A stretch of DNA of 40,069 nt from an uncultured Oscillibacter sp. (lineage in GTDB: Bacteria > Bacillota > Clostridia > Oscillospirales > Oscillospiraceae). Shown here in pieces: positions 31,309-39,622 of this stretch. Below the pieces are notes generated by a model. That model was not told the origin of the DNA and did no database searches. It saw only the letters and a program-made list of their open reading frames with translations. The stretch lies in NCBI GenBank assembly GCA_910587875.1, contig CAJUOD010000009.1, forward strand, positions 1 to 40,069, read 5' to 3'. The stretch's first letter is position 1; the number at the start of each line of letters is the position of its first letter. Both the position numbers and the translations under genes were made by a program.

Positions 31309-31337
31309 TCAACATTACCGTAATTCCGCTGTATAAC
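31309..31337 (+). promoter_or_regulatory. Possible promoter of methionine gamma-lyase
   Basis: TCAACA (31309-31314), 17 bp, TATAAC (31332-31337), giving a leader of about 130 nt. Within the gene-free stretch 31126-31474 I also see the LysR promoter and its palindrome. There is no SAM riboswitch or T-box. A lone TTGACA at 31272 has no -10 partner. Confidence 0.4.
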
Positions 31338-31474
31338 CATCTCTCCACACACTCTCACAAGACTGCCCGGCACCGATGGAAAAACGGCGTTCAGTAGCGA
31401 AAAAACTGAACTCCAACTTTTTCCAGCAAAAACCGACGCCGGACGGCGCAAAAAAGAAAGGAAGGGCAACAATT

Positions 31475-32668
31475 ATGAACTGTAAGAACAAGGGCTTCGC
31501 CACTCGCCAGATCCACGTCGGCAAGGTCGAAAACTCCGCCGGCTCTCTGTGCGCCCCCATCTACCAGACCTCCACTTTTGAGTTTGAGTCTGTGGAGCAG
31601 GGCGGCGCCCGCTTCGCCGGCAAGGAAGAGGGCTATATCTACAGCCGTCTGGGCAACCCCACCACCAACCTGGTGGAGGCCAAGATGGCCGACCTGGAGG
31701 GCGGCGAGGACGCCCTGGTGGCCGCCTCCGGCATGGGCGCCATCTCCACGGCCCTGTGGAGCTCTGTGGTCGCCGGCGATGAGATCGTGGCGGACGAGAC
31801 CCTGTACGGCTGCACCTACTCCCTGCTGGAGCACGGCATGAGCCAGTTCGGCGTCAAGGTCACCCTGACCGATCTGAGCAACATTGAAAACCTGAAAAAG
31901 GCCCTGACGGACAAGACCAAGGTGGTGTACTTCGAGACCCCCTGCAACCCCACCATGAAGATTCTGGACATCGCCCTGATTGCCAAAACGGCCCATGACT
32001 TCAAGTCCGACATCCGGGTCATCGTGGACAACACCTTCTGCACGCCCTATCTCCAGCAGCCCCTGTCCCTGGGCGCCAACACGGTGGTCCACAGCGCCAC
32101 GAAATATCTGAACGGACACGGAGACGTCATCGCGGGCGTCATCGTGGGCGACAAGGAATTTGTGGGCAAGTGCCGCATGTTCGGCCTGAAGGACCTGACC
32201 GGCGCGGTCATGAGCCCCTTTGACGCCTTCCTGATGGCCCGGGGCATGAAGACCCTGGACATCCGCATGGAGCGCCACTGCGCCAACGCCAAAAAGGTCG
32301 CCGAGTTCTTCGAGGGCCATCCCGCCGTCTCCAAGGTCTACTATCCCGGCCTTGCCAGCTTCGAGGGCCACGAAATCGCCGCGAAGCAGATGAAGCTGCC
32401 CGGCGGCATGATCGCCCTGGAGCTGAAGGCCGACAAGGCCGCCACCGCCGCCGCCCTGAATAAGCTGGAGCTGTGCACCGTGGCCGTCTCCCTGGGTGAC
32501 GCCGAGACCCTGGTGGAGCACCCCGCCACCATGACCCACTCTACTTACTCCGCCGAGGAGCTGAAGGCCGCCGGCATCTCCGAGGGCCTGGTCCGCGTCA
32601 GCGTGGGCCTGGAGGACCCCGAAGACATCATCGCCGATTTCAAGGCCGTGCTGGACCCCCTGGTGTAA
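31475..32668 (+). CDS. mgl: L-Methionine gamma-lyase
   Basis: A 397-residue Cys/Met-metabolism PLP enzyme. The PLP lysine is K210 in VVHSATKYLNGHGD, and Y111 and C113 in ETLYGCTY are present; this cysteine matches the one that marks true methionine gamma-lyases (C116 in Pseudomonas). It cleaves methionine to 2-oxobutyrate, methanethiol and ammonia. ATG at 31475 has AAGGAAGG about 9 nt upstream; an in-frame ATG at 31376 lacks a ribosome site. Next to it lies a 2-oxoacid:ferredoxin oxidoreductase operon, which could consume the 2-oxobutyrate. Cystathionine gamma-synthase or O-acetylhomoserine sulfhydrylase are less likely. Confidence 0.87.
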   Translation: MNCKNKGFATRQIHVGKVENSAGSLCAPIYQTSTFEFESVEQGGARFAGKEEGYIYSRLGNPTTNLVEAKMADLEGGEDALVAASGMGAISTALWSSVVAGDEIVADETLYGCTYSLLEHGMSQFGVKVTLTDLSNIENLKKALTDKTKVVYFETPCNPTMKILDIALIAKTAHDFKSDIRVIVDNTFCTPYLQQPLSLGANTVVHSATKYLNGHGDVIAGVIVGDKEFVGKCRMFGLKDLTGAVMSPFDAFLMARGMKTLDIRMERHCANAKKVAEFFEGHPAVSKVYYPGLASFEGHEIAAKQMKLPGGMIALELKADKAATAAALNKLELCTVAVSLGDAETLVEHPATMTHSTYSAEELKAAGISEGLVRVSVGLEDPEDIIADFKAVLDPLV

Positions 32669-32683
32669 TTTCCTTACATTTCA

Positions 32684-32712
32684 GCGGCGGGCAGGTCTTT
32701 ACTGCCCGCCGC
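32684..32712 (+). terminator. Hairpin between methionine gamma-lyase and the oxidoreductase operon
   Basis: A perfect 11-bp stem (32684-32694 with 32702-32712), 7-nt loop, but only GTTTG after it, so termination is probably partial. Its right arm lies inside the following promoter. Confidence 0.6.
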
Positions 32713-32726
32713 GTTTGCGGTACAAT
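32698..32726 (+). promoter_or_regulatory. Promoter of the 2-oxoacid:ferredoxin oxidoreductase operon
   Basis: TTTACT (32698-32703), 17 bp, TACAAT (32721-32726), about 62 bp before the first gene. It overlaps the hairpin that ends the preceding gene. Confidence 0.6.
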
Positions 32727-32788
32727 TGATTTGGACAGGGGCTCCACCCCCCTCCTCCAAGCAAAGAAACGAAAGGAGACAACAGCGC

Positions 32789-33367
32789 ATGAAAGACATC
32801 GTAGAGATCCGCTGGCACGGCCGTGGAGGCCAGGGGGCGAAGACGGCCTCCCTGCTGCTGGCGGACGCGGCGTTCAACACGGGCAAGTATGTCCAGGGCT
32901 TCCCGGAGTACGGCCCGGAGCGCATGGGCGCACCCATCACGGCGTACAACCGCATCAGCTCCGAGCGGTCCACCGTCCACTCCAACATCTATGAGCCGGA
33001 CTATGTGGTGGTCGTGGACGAGACCCTCATCTCCGCCGTGGACGTGACGGCGGGATTGAAAAAAGAGGGCGCCATCGTCATCAACTCCGGCAAGTCCCCG
33101 GACGAGCTCCGTCCCCTGCTGAAGGGCTACGAGGGCCGGGTCTGCACCATCGACGCCGGGAAGATTTCCGAGGAAGAGCTGGGGAAGAACTTCCCCAACA
33201 CCCCCATGCTGGCCGCCATTGTCAAGGTCTCCGGCGTGGTCAACGCGGAGGAGTTCATCCAGGACATGGAGGCGTCCTTCAAGCACAAGTTCGCCACGAA
33301 ACCCCAGGTCATCGAGGGCAACATGCGGGCCCTGAAACGCTCTATGGAGGAGGTCAAGGAAGGATGA
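32789..33367 (+). CDS. 2-Oxoacid:ferredoxin oxidoreductase, gamma subunit
   Basis: A 192-residue PorG/KorC-type subunit. It begins VEIRWHGRGGQGAKTASLLLADAAF, the family N-terminus, and has YGPERMGAPITAYNRIS near 50. The gamma subunit helps bind CoA in the heterotetrameric enzyme that oxidises 2-oxoacids to acyl-CoA with ferredoxin as acceptor. AAAGGAG lies upstream of ATG. It is first in the order gamma-delta-alpha-beta and overlaps the delta gene by 4 nt. Gene order alone does not reveal which 2-oxoacid is used. Confidence 0.93.
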   Translation: MKDIVEIRWHGRGGQGAKTASLLLADAAFNTGKYVQGFPEYGPERMGAPITAYNRISSERSTVHSNIYEPDYVVVVDETLISAVDVTAGLKKEGAIVINSGKSPDELRPLLKGYEGRVCTIDAGKISEEELGKNFPNTPMLAAIVKVSGVVNAEEFIQDMEASFKHKFATKPQVIEGNMRALKRSMEEVKEG

Positions 33368-33672
33368 GCCATTTAGCGAAGGATATGACCCCTCAGGTCA
33401 CATGGAAGGACATCACCCCCGGCGGCGCCATCTTTGAGGGCGGCACCTCCCAGGTGGTGGAGACCGGCGACTGGCGGACCATGAAGCCCGTGCTGGACAT
33501 GGACAAGTGCAAGCAGTGCCTGCTGTGCGCCCCGGTGTGCCCGGACATGTCCATCCCGGTCAACAGCGAAGGCAAGCGGGAGGACTTCAACTACTTCTTC
33601 TGCAAGGGCTGCGGCATCTGCGCCAATGTCTGCCCCTTCGGGGCCATCACCATGGTCAAGGACGAAAAGTAA
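33364..33672 (+). CDS. 2-Oxoacid:ferredoxin oxidoreductase, delta (ferredoxin) subunit
   Basis: A 102-residue 2[4Fe-4S] ferredoxin-type subunit. The two cluster motifs are C49-x2-C52-x2-C55-x3-C59 and C80-x2-C83-x2-C86-x3-C90. They form the electron path from the thiamine site to external ferredoxin. The ATG overlaps the gamma stop (ATGA). A 36-residue N-terminal extension before the clusters is usual for PorD. Confidence 0.94.
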   Translation: MSHLAKDMTPQVTWKDITPGGAIFEGGTSQVVETGDWRTMKPVLDMDKCKQCLLCAPVCPDMSIPVNSEGKREDFNYFFCKGCGICANVCPFGAITMVKDEK

Positions 33673-33687
33673 GGAGGGGCGAAGAGA

Positions 33688-34866
33688 ATGAGTATCAGAG
33701 AAAGACTGTCCGGCAACGAGGCTGTGGCCTATGCCATGAAGCAGATCAACCCCGACGTCATGGGAGCCTATCCCATTACGCCGTCCACCGAGATCCCCCA
33801 GTACTTCTCCGCCTACGTGGACAACGGCGAGGTAGACACCGATTTCATCGCCGTGGAATCCGAGCACTCCGCCATGTCCACCTGCATCGGCGCGGAGGCG
33901 GCGGGCTGCCGCGCGATTTCCGCGACGTCCTCCTGCGGCCTGATTTACATGGCCGAGATGCTGTATGTGGCCGCTTCCGACCGCCTGCCCATTACCCTGG
34001 CGGTGAGCTGCCGGGCCCTGTCCGGCCCCATCAACATCAACAACGACCACTCGGACGCCATGGCGGTCCGGGATGCGGGCTGGCTGATGCTGTTTGCCGA
34101 GACGAACCAGGAGGCCTATGACAACTACCTCCAGGCCATGCGGATTGGCGAGGCGGTGAGCCTGCCCATTATGATCTGTCAGGACGGCTTCATCACCTCC
34201 CACGCCATCGAGAACATCGAGCTGGAGGAGACCGAGGCAGTGCGGAAGTTCGTGGGCGAGTACAAGCCCGCGCACTATCTGCTGAACAAGGACGAACCCA
34301 TCGCCGTGGGACCCTATTCCACGCCGGTTTACTACATGGAGACCAAGCGCGCCCAGGCCCAAGCCATGATGGACGCGAAAAAGGTGGTCCAGGACGTGGC
34401 GGACGAGTTCGCCGCCTGGACGGGCCGCCAGTACGGGCTCATCGAAAAATACGAGATGGACGACGCCGAGGAAGCGATCATCATCATCGGCTCCTCCGCC
34501 GGTACCGCCCGGGAGGCCATCAAGCAGCTGCGGGCCCAGGGCAAGAAGGTGGGCATGATCAAGATCCGCTCCTTCCGCCCCTTCCCCGCCGAGGAGATCG
34601 CCGAGGCCCTGAAACACGTAAAGGCCTTTGCCGCCATGGACAAGGACGACAGCTTCAACGCCCACTGCGGGCCCATCTTCGCGGAAACCTGCGCGGGCCT
34701 CTATGCCAACGGAGTCAGCGGCCCCAAGGGCATCAGCTACATCTACGGCCTGGGTGGCCGGGACGTGCGGGTGGAGAGCATCCAGCATGTCTTCGCGGAC
34801 CTGGAGAAGATCGCCGAGACCGGCGACGTGGGCGAGACCTACCGTTACCTGGACGTGCGGGAATAA
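33688..34866 (+). CDS. 2-Oxoacid:ferredoxin oxidoreductase, alpha subunit
   Basis: A 392-residue PorA-type subunit. The pyrimidine-binding thiamine domain begins GNEAVAYAMKQINPDVMGAYPITPSTEIPQYF and includes ESEHSAMSTCIGAEAAG with the catalytic glutamate region. A transketolase C-terminal-like domain follows (IIIIGSSAGTAREAIKQL, about 265-390). Together with beta it binds thiamine diphosphate and decarboxylates the 2-oxoacid. SD AAGGAGGGG precedes ATG. It closely resembles pyruvate synthase, but relatives act on 2-oxobutyrate and branched 2-oxoacids. Confidence 0.94.
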   Translation: MSIRERLSGNEAVAYAMKQINPDVMGAYPITPSTEIPQYFSAYVDNGEVDTDFIAVESEHSAMSTCIGAEAAGCRAISATSSCGLIYMAEMLYVAASDRLPITLAVSCRALSGPININNDHSDAMAVRDAGWLMLFAETNQEAYDNYLQAMRIGEAVSLPIMICQDGFITSHAIENIELEETEAVRKFVGEYKPAHYLLNKDEPIAVGPYSTPVYYMETKRAQAQAMMDAKKVVQDVADEFAAWTGRQYGLIEKYEMDDAEEAIIIIGSSAGTAREAIKQLRAQGKKVGMIKIRSFRPFPAEEIAEALKHVKAFAAMDKDDSFNAHCGPIFAETCAGLYANGVSGPKGISYIYGLGGRDVRVESIQHVFADLEKIAETGDVGETYRYLDVRE

Positions 34867-34882
34867 GGAGGGAAGAGTCAAC

Positions 34883-35815
34883 ATGGCCTATAATCTGAAA
34901 GAAAACGTCATGAAGGAAGACCGCTTTACCGGCGGTCACAGAATGTGCGCGGGCTGCGGCTGCCCCATCGCCGTGCGTACCGTGCTGCGGGCCCTGGAGC
35001 CGGAGGACCACGCTGTGGTCTGCTCCGCCACCTGCTGCCTGGAGGTCTCCTCCTTCATGTACCCCTACACGTCCTACAAGGACAGCTTCATCCACAACGC
35101 CTTCGAGAACGCGGCGGCGACCCTGTCCGGCGTCGAGACGGCCTACCACGCCATGAAAAAGCGGGGCAAAATCGACGCGACCTACAAATTCATTGCTTTC
35201 GGCGGAGACGGCGGCACCTATGACATCGGCTTCCAGAGCCTGTCCGGGGCCATGGAGCGGGGCCACGACCTGGTCTACGTCTGCTACGACAACGAAGCCT
35301 ACATGAACACGGGCATCCAGCGTTCCAGCTCCACGCCCCACTTCGCCGACACCACCACAACTCCGGTGGGTAAAGTCGTCCCCGGCAAACCCCAGCAGAA
35401 GAAGAACCTGACCAAGATCATGGTGGCCCACGGGATTCCCTACGTGGCCCAGACGACCTTTATTGGAAACTTCAAGGACATCACGGAGAAGTCCCACAAG
35501 GCCATCTACACCCCCGGCGCGGCCTTCCTGAACGTCATGGCTCCCTGCCCCCGCGGCTGGCGGTATCCCAGCGAGAAGATGATGGAGATCACCAAGCTGG
35601 CCGTGGAGACCTGCGTGTGGCCGCTGTACGAGGTGGTCGAGGGCAAGTACATCCTGAGCTACAAGCCCAAGAACAAGCTCCCCGTTGAGGAGTACCTGAA
35701 GGCCCAGGGCCGCTTTGCCCACATGTTCAAGCCCGGCAACGAGTGGATGATCGAAGAGGTCCAGAAGGAAGTCGACAAAAACTGGGAAGACCTCCTCAAG
35801 CTCTGCGAGCTGTAA
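34883..35815 (+). CDS. 2-Oxoacid:ferredoxin oxidoreductase, beta subunit
   Basis: A 310-residue PorB-type subunit. Cluster cysteines appear in MCAGCGCP (C22, C25) and further on (SATCCLEVS). The thiamine-diphosphate/Mg motif is GGDGGTYDIGFQSLSGAMERGHDLVYVCYDNEAYMNTGIQRS. With alpha it forms the catalytic core that yields acyl-CoA, CO2 and reduced ferredoxin. It lies 16 nt after alpha with SD AAGGAGGG and ends at a very strong terminator. Context favours a role in amino-acid fermentation; pyruvate oxidation remains equally possible from sequence. Confidence 0.94.
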   Translation: MAYNLKENVMKEDRFTGGHRMCAGCGCPIAVRTVLRALEPEDHAVVCSATCCLEVSSFMYPYTSYKDSFIHNAFENAAATLSGVETAYHAMKKRGKIDATYKFIAFGGDGGTYDIGFQSLSGAMERGHDLVYVCYDNEAYMNTGIQRSSSTPHFADTTTTPVGKVVPGKPQQKKNLTKIMVAHGIPYVAQTTFIGNFKDITEKSHKAIYTPGAAFLNVMAPCPRGWRYPSEKMMEITKLAVETCVWPLYEVVEGKYILSYKPKNKLPVEEYLKAQGRFAHMFKPGNEWMIEEVQKEVDKNWEDLLKLCEL

Positions 35816-35846
35816 GCCCCGCGCTTACCTGCTATATACACTCTCC

Positions 35847-35888
35847 AAAGCCGGAGGAGGCCGTCGTAAGACGGCCTCCTCCGGCTTT
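35847..35888. terminator. Strong bidirectional terminator
   Basis: A perfect 19-bp stem (35847-35865 with 35870-35888) with GTAA loop, AAA/TTT at its base and T-rich tail, between the convergent oxidoreductase operon and hydrogenase gene. Confidence 0.95.
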
Positions 35889-35910
35889 TCTGCTCTTTAA
35901 AATCCGGTGC

Positions 35911-37668
35911 TCAATTCTGTCCTGCCGCCCGCTCATCGGCTCCTTTCGCCGACCAGGCGCTATGGTCCGTGTGGAGCAGATGGTGGGACCGCTCTCCCAA
36001 GGGCCTCTTCAGGTAGGTCCGGTACAGGGCCTGCACGTCCGGGTTCTCGTGGGAGAAGCGGATCGCGGAGCCCGCGTCCAGCTTCCAGAGCTGGCTGCCC
36101 CGCTGGCCGGCGTACTCCTGCCCGCCGTGGATGGGCTGGCCGCCGCCGCCGGCGCAGCCGCCGGGACAGGCCATGACCTCCACGAAGTCGTACTCCACGC
36201 TTCCCTCCTCAATGGCCTCCATCAGCCGCCGGGTGTTCCCCAGGCCGCTGACCACGGCGACCCGCACGTCTCCCGCGCCGGGGATGCTGAACGCCGCCTC
36301 CTTCCAGGGCTTCTCCCCCCGGACAGCCTTGAAGGCATCGGCGTCCGGGTTCTTGCCGGTGACCAGATAATAGGCGCTCCGGAGAGCCGCGTCCATGACG
36401 CCGCCGGTGGCCCCGAAAATCACCGCCGCGCCGGTGCCGGTGCCCAGGGGGCTGTCAAACTCCGCCTCCTCCAGGTCCGTGGGGATGATGCAGTCGCTGC
36501 GGAACAGCCGCACCATCTCCCGGGTGGTCAGCACCACGTCCACGTCCGGGTCCCCGCAGACGTCCCGCATGGTGGGCAGCTCGCTCTCCGCCTTCTTGGC
36601 GGAGCAGGGCATGATGGACGCCACGAACACCTTGCGGGGGTCCAGGCCCATCTTCTCGGCAAAATAGCTCTTGGCCACGGCCCCGAACATCTGCTGCGGC
36701 GATTTCGCCGTGGACAGGTGGTCCACATACTGGGGATACTGGGTCTTCAAAAACCGCACCCAGCCGGGGCAGCAGGAGGTGAACATGGGCCAGCGGTGCT
36801 TTCCCCGGTGGGTGAAGCGGTCGATGAACTCGCTGCCCTCCTCCATGATGGTCAAATCCGCCGCGAAGTTGGTGTCAAACACATAGTCAAACCCAATCCG
36901 CTTCAGCGCCGCCACCATGCGGCCCGTGGTGGCCTGCTTCGCCGGAAGGTTGAAGACCTCCGCCCAGGCCACCCGCACCGCCGGGGCCACTTGGATCACG
37001 GTGGTGATCTCGGGGTCCGCCAGAGCCCGGAGGACCTTGGTGGTGTCGTCCCGGACGGTCAGGGCCCCGGTGGGGCAGTGGGTGACGCACTGGCCGCAGA
37101 AGACGCAGTCCGTATTCTTGAGATAGCGGTTGTAGCTCACGTCCACGGTGGTCCGGGAGCCCGTGCCCGCCACGTCCCAGATATTCATCCCCTGGATCTT
37201 GTCGCAGACCTGGACACAGCGCATGCACTTGATGCACTTGCCGGCCTCCCGGACGATGGGGACGCTCAGGTCCACATTGGAGCGCTCCGGCTGGACCTCA
37301 TAGGGCTGGTAGTGGATGTTCAGATCGTGGGACAGCTTCTGGAGCTCGCAGTAGCCGCTGCGGACGCAGACGGTGCAGTTGGAGTTGTGCTGGGAGAGAA
37401 TCAGCCGGAGGTTCGTCTTCCGGGCGTCCCGGACCCGGGGGGAGTTGGTGTGGATCACCATGCCCTCCAGAAGCTCCGTGTTGCAGGCGGGGACCAGGCG
37501 CTCCGTGCCCTCGATCTCCACCATGCACATGCGGCAGGCGGCGATCTCGTTCAGGTCCTTCAGATAGCACAGGTGGGGAATGGGGACGCCCGCCTTCTCC
37601 GCCGCGTCCAGGATGGTCGTGCCCTTGGGGGCGGACAGCTCCCGCCCGTTGATCGTAAAGTTCACCAT
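35911..37668 (-). CDS. hydA: [FeFe]-hydrogenase, group A, multi-cluster
   Basis: A 585-residue hydrogenase. An N-terminal [2Fe-2S] domain (C34, C45, C48, C62) precedes a His/Cys-ligated cluster (H94, C98, C101, C107) and two [4Fe-4S] clusters (C145-C155, C188-C198). The H-cluster domain has all three signatures: TSCCPGW (C299, C300), MPC (C355) and EVMACPGGCAGGGGQP (C501, C505). C300 and C355 fall at the same residue numbers as in the Clostridium pasteurianum enzyme CpI. It evolves or oxidises H2. The start overlaps the flavoprotein stop by 7 nt, so the two probably form a complex, resembling the glutamate-synthase-linked A2 group (recalled classification). Confidence 0.94.
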   Translation of the reverse strand: MVNFTINGRELSAPKGTTILDAAEKAGVPIPHLCYLKDLNEIAACRMCMVEIEGTERLVPACNTELLEGMVIHTNSPRVRDARKTNLRLILSQHNSNCTVCVRSGYCELQKLSHDLNIHYQPYEVQPERSNVDLSVPIVREAGKCIKCMRCVQVCDKIQGMNIWDVAGTGSRTTVDVSYNRYLKNTDCVFCGQCVTHCPTGALTVRDDTTKVLRALADPEITTVIQVAPAVRVAWAEVFNLPAKQATTGRMVAALKRIGFDYVFDTNFAADLTIMEEGSEFIDRFTHRGKHRWPMFTSCCPGWVRFLKTQYPQYVDHLSTAKSPQQMFGAVAKSYFAEKMGLDPRKVFVASIMPCSAKKAESELPTMRDVCGDPDVDVVLTTREMVRLFRSDCIIPTDLEEAEFDSPLGTGTGAAVIFGATGGVMDAALRSAYYLVTGKNPDADAFKAVRGEKPWKEAAFSIPGAGDVRVAVVSGLGNTRRLMEAIEEGSVEYDFVEVMACPGGCAGGGGQPIHGGQEYAGQRGSQLWKLDAGSAIRFSHENPDVQALYRTYLKRPLGERSHHLLHTDHSAWSAKGADERAAGQN

Positions 37669-39500
37669 TTCTCCACACGTCCTCCCTTGAAGATTCCATA
37701 GCCGAAGTGGTCGCACCGGAGGCACCGGGAGGACTCCTGCCCGGCCTCCTGGTCCGTCATGCCGCACTCGATGCACTGGAAGTCGCCCTTGCGCTCCGAG
37801 GCGTCCCGCTCGGTGGCGTTGACCCGGCCCCGGGGCCGCAGGTCCGTGCACCGGGGCGTGGGCACCTTGACCTCGGACTCGATTTCATGGTTGAAGCCCA
37901 AATACTCGTCGATGTTGGCGGCGGCGGCCTTGCCCGCCGCGATGGCCCGGATGACCGTGGCCGGGCCCGTCACGCAGTCTCCCCCGGCGAAGACGCCCAC
38001 CATGTCGGGCAGCTGGGTGCTGGAGTCCGCCAGCAGGGCCCCGCCCCGCTGGATCTTGATGCCCGTCTGCTCCAGGCCCCGGGTCTCGATACCCTGGCCG
38101 ATGGCCACGATGATGGTGTCCGCCGGGATGCGCAGGGGCTCCACGTCGGCGGTGTTGGGCCGGGGACGGCCCGCCTTGTCCATCTCGCCGATGATCTGGG
38201 GCTGAGTCCAGAGGGCGGCAACATGTCCGTTCTCGTCGGCCTCGATGCGCAGGGGCGCCTGGAGGGTCAGCACTTCCGCACCCTCGGCAATCGCTCCTTC
38301 AACCTCCTCGGCCTGAGCGGTCATATCCTCCTGGCGGCGGCGGTAGACGCAGGTCACCTTCTCCGCTCCCAGGCGGATGGCGGAGCGGGTCACGTCCATG
38401 GCCACGTTCCCCCCGCCGATGACCGCCACCTTCTGTCCGGTGAAGTCCGGCATCTCGTTGTCCCCGATGTGCCGCAGCAGCTCCACGGCGGAGACGACCC
38501 CCAGGCTGTCCTCCCCGGGGATGCCCGTCTTCTTGTCCGTGTGGGCCCCGATGGAGAGGTAGAGGCAGTCATACTCCTGCTTCAGCTCGTCGAAGGACAC
38601 GTCCGTGCCCACGTTGACTCCGGTATGTACCTCGATGCCCAGGGAGAGGATGGAGGCGATCTCCGCGTCCAGCTTCTCCCGGGGGAAGCGGTAGCTGGGA
38701 ATGCCGTAGCGCATCATGCCGCCCAGCTGCTTTTGGCGCTCGTAGACGGTGACCTTGTGGCCCATAAGGGCCAGGTAATAGGCCGCCGAGAGGCCTCCGG
38801 GGCCGCCGCCGATGATGGCCACGGACTTGCCCGTGGCCTTGGCGGGCTTGGGCTGGGGCACGTCCCCGGCCTGGTCCACGGCGTAGCGCTTGAGCCCCCG
38901 GATATTCAGGGCGTCGTCCACCATATTTCTCCGGCAGCGGGCCTCACACGGGTGCTCGCAGATGTAGGCACAGGCCGTGGGGAAGGGGTTGTCCTTGCGG
39001 ATGAGGCGCACGGCGTCCGCGCAGCGGCCCTCGCTGATGAGGGCGATGTAGCCCGGGATGTCCACTCCGGCGGGGCACAGGGCCACGCAGGGCACGGGGT
39101 TCTTCAGGGACCCCAGACAGCGGTGGTGGAGGATGTGCTCCTCGTAGTCGTCCCGGAAGCCCTTGAGGCCCATGAGGACCAGCTGGGCGGCGTCGGTGCC
39201 GATGGCGCAGTCCGCCGTGTCCACGATGACCTGGGCCGTCTTCTCAATGCGCCGGAGGATGCCCAGGTCCGGCTCGCCGTCCAGCACCTCCCGGATCATG
39301 TTGGAGAGCTGGGTCAGCCCGATGCGGCAGGGCACGCACTTGCCGCAGGTCTGGGCCCGGCAGAGGTCCAGGAAATTCAGGGCCATGTCCACGGGGCAGA
39401 GGCCCGGCGGGCTGGCCGCGATGCGCCGCTCCATGTTCCGGTAGAGCTGCTCCACCACCTCCTGGGCCTGGCCGGGAGTCTTCACTTCCAGTCTGCTCAT
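37662..39500 (-). CDS. NuoF-like/GltD-like NAD(P)H flavoprotein fusion linked to hydrogenase
   Basis: A 612-residue composite. Residues 1-125 resemble the C-terminal iron-sulfur part of NuoF/HydB (TCGKCVPCRIG, C52/C55/C58, with C98). Residues 130-210 are a GltD-type cysteine-rich domain (C138, C142, C177, C181, C185, C189). About residues 225-540 bind FAD (GGGPGGLSAAYYLALMGHKVTVYE) and NAD(P) (IGGGNVAMDVTRSAIRLGAEKV). A C-terminal CxxC pair (C576/C579, C593/C596) may hold another cluster. It likely passes electrons between NAD(P)H and the hydrogenase or ferredoxin; bifurcation is possible but unproven. The flavin-binding NuoF N-terminal half is absent. ATG at 39500 has only a weak SD. Confidence 0.88.
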   Translation of the reverse strand: MSRLEVKTPGQAQEVVEQLYRNMERRIAASPPGLCPVDMALNFLDLCRAQTCGKCVPCRIGLTQLSNMIREVLDGEPDLGILRRIEKTAQVIVDTADCAIGTDAAQLVLMGLKGFRDDYEEHILHHRCLGSLKNPVPCVALCPAGVDIPGYIALISEGRCADAVRLIRKDNPFPTACAYICEHPCEARCRRNMVDDALNIRGLKRYAVDQAGDVPQPKPAKATGKSVAIIGGGPGGLSAAYYLALMGHKVTVYERQKQLGGMMRYGIPSYRFPREKLDAEIASILSLGIEVHTGVNVGTDVSFDELKQEYDCLYLSIGAHTDKKTGIPGEDSLGVVSAVELLRHIGDNEMPDFTGQKVAVIGGGNVAMDVTRSAIRLGAEKVTCVYRRRQEDMTAQAEEVEGAIAEGAEVLTLQAPLRIEADENGHVAALWTQPQIIGEMDKAGRPRPNTADVEPLRIPADTIIVAIGQGIETRGLEQTGIKIQRGGALLADSSTQLPDMVGVFAGGDCVTGPATVIRAIAAGKAAAANIDEYLGFNHEIESEVKVPTPRCTDLRPRGRVNATERDASERKGDFQCIECGMTDQEAGQESSRCLRCDHFGYGIFKGGRVEKW

Positions 39501-39546
39501 GACGTCACTTCGCTTTCCTAAAAAATTTTTTGGTTTCCTAAATATA

Positions 39547-39575
39547 ATTATGGATGCACGGGCTGGAAATGTCAA
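39547..39575 (-). promoter_or_regulatory. Promoter of the flavoprotein-hydrogenase operon
   Basis: On the minus strand perfect TTGACA (39570-39575), 17 bp, CATAAT (39547-39552, 5/6), about 46 bp before the start codon. A second possible promoter lies just upstream: TTGGAA (39603-39608), 16 bp, TATAAC (39581-39586). Confidence 0.75.
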
Positions 39576-39622
39576 GCAAAGTTATAAAATAGACAATCTT
39601 TTTTCCAATGGGCCGGTTTTCC

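Noticed and set aside
31376..31474. In-frame upstream ATG that would add 33 residues to methionine gamma-lyase
   Set aside because: It has no Shine-Dalgarno sequence, while the ATG at 31475 has AAGGAAGG and gives the usual N-terminus. The extension is Lys-rich and unlike the family.
31195..31474. SAM riboswitch or T-box in the long leader of methionine gamma-lyase
   Set aside because: I searched by eye for the S-box core and T-box sequence; neither is present, and no terminator hairpin lies in the leader.
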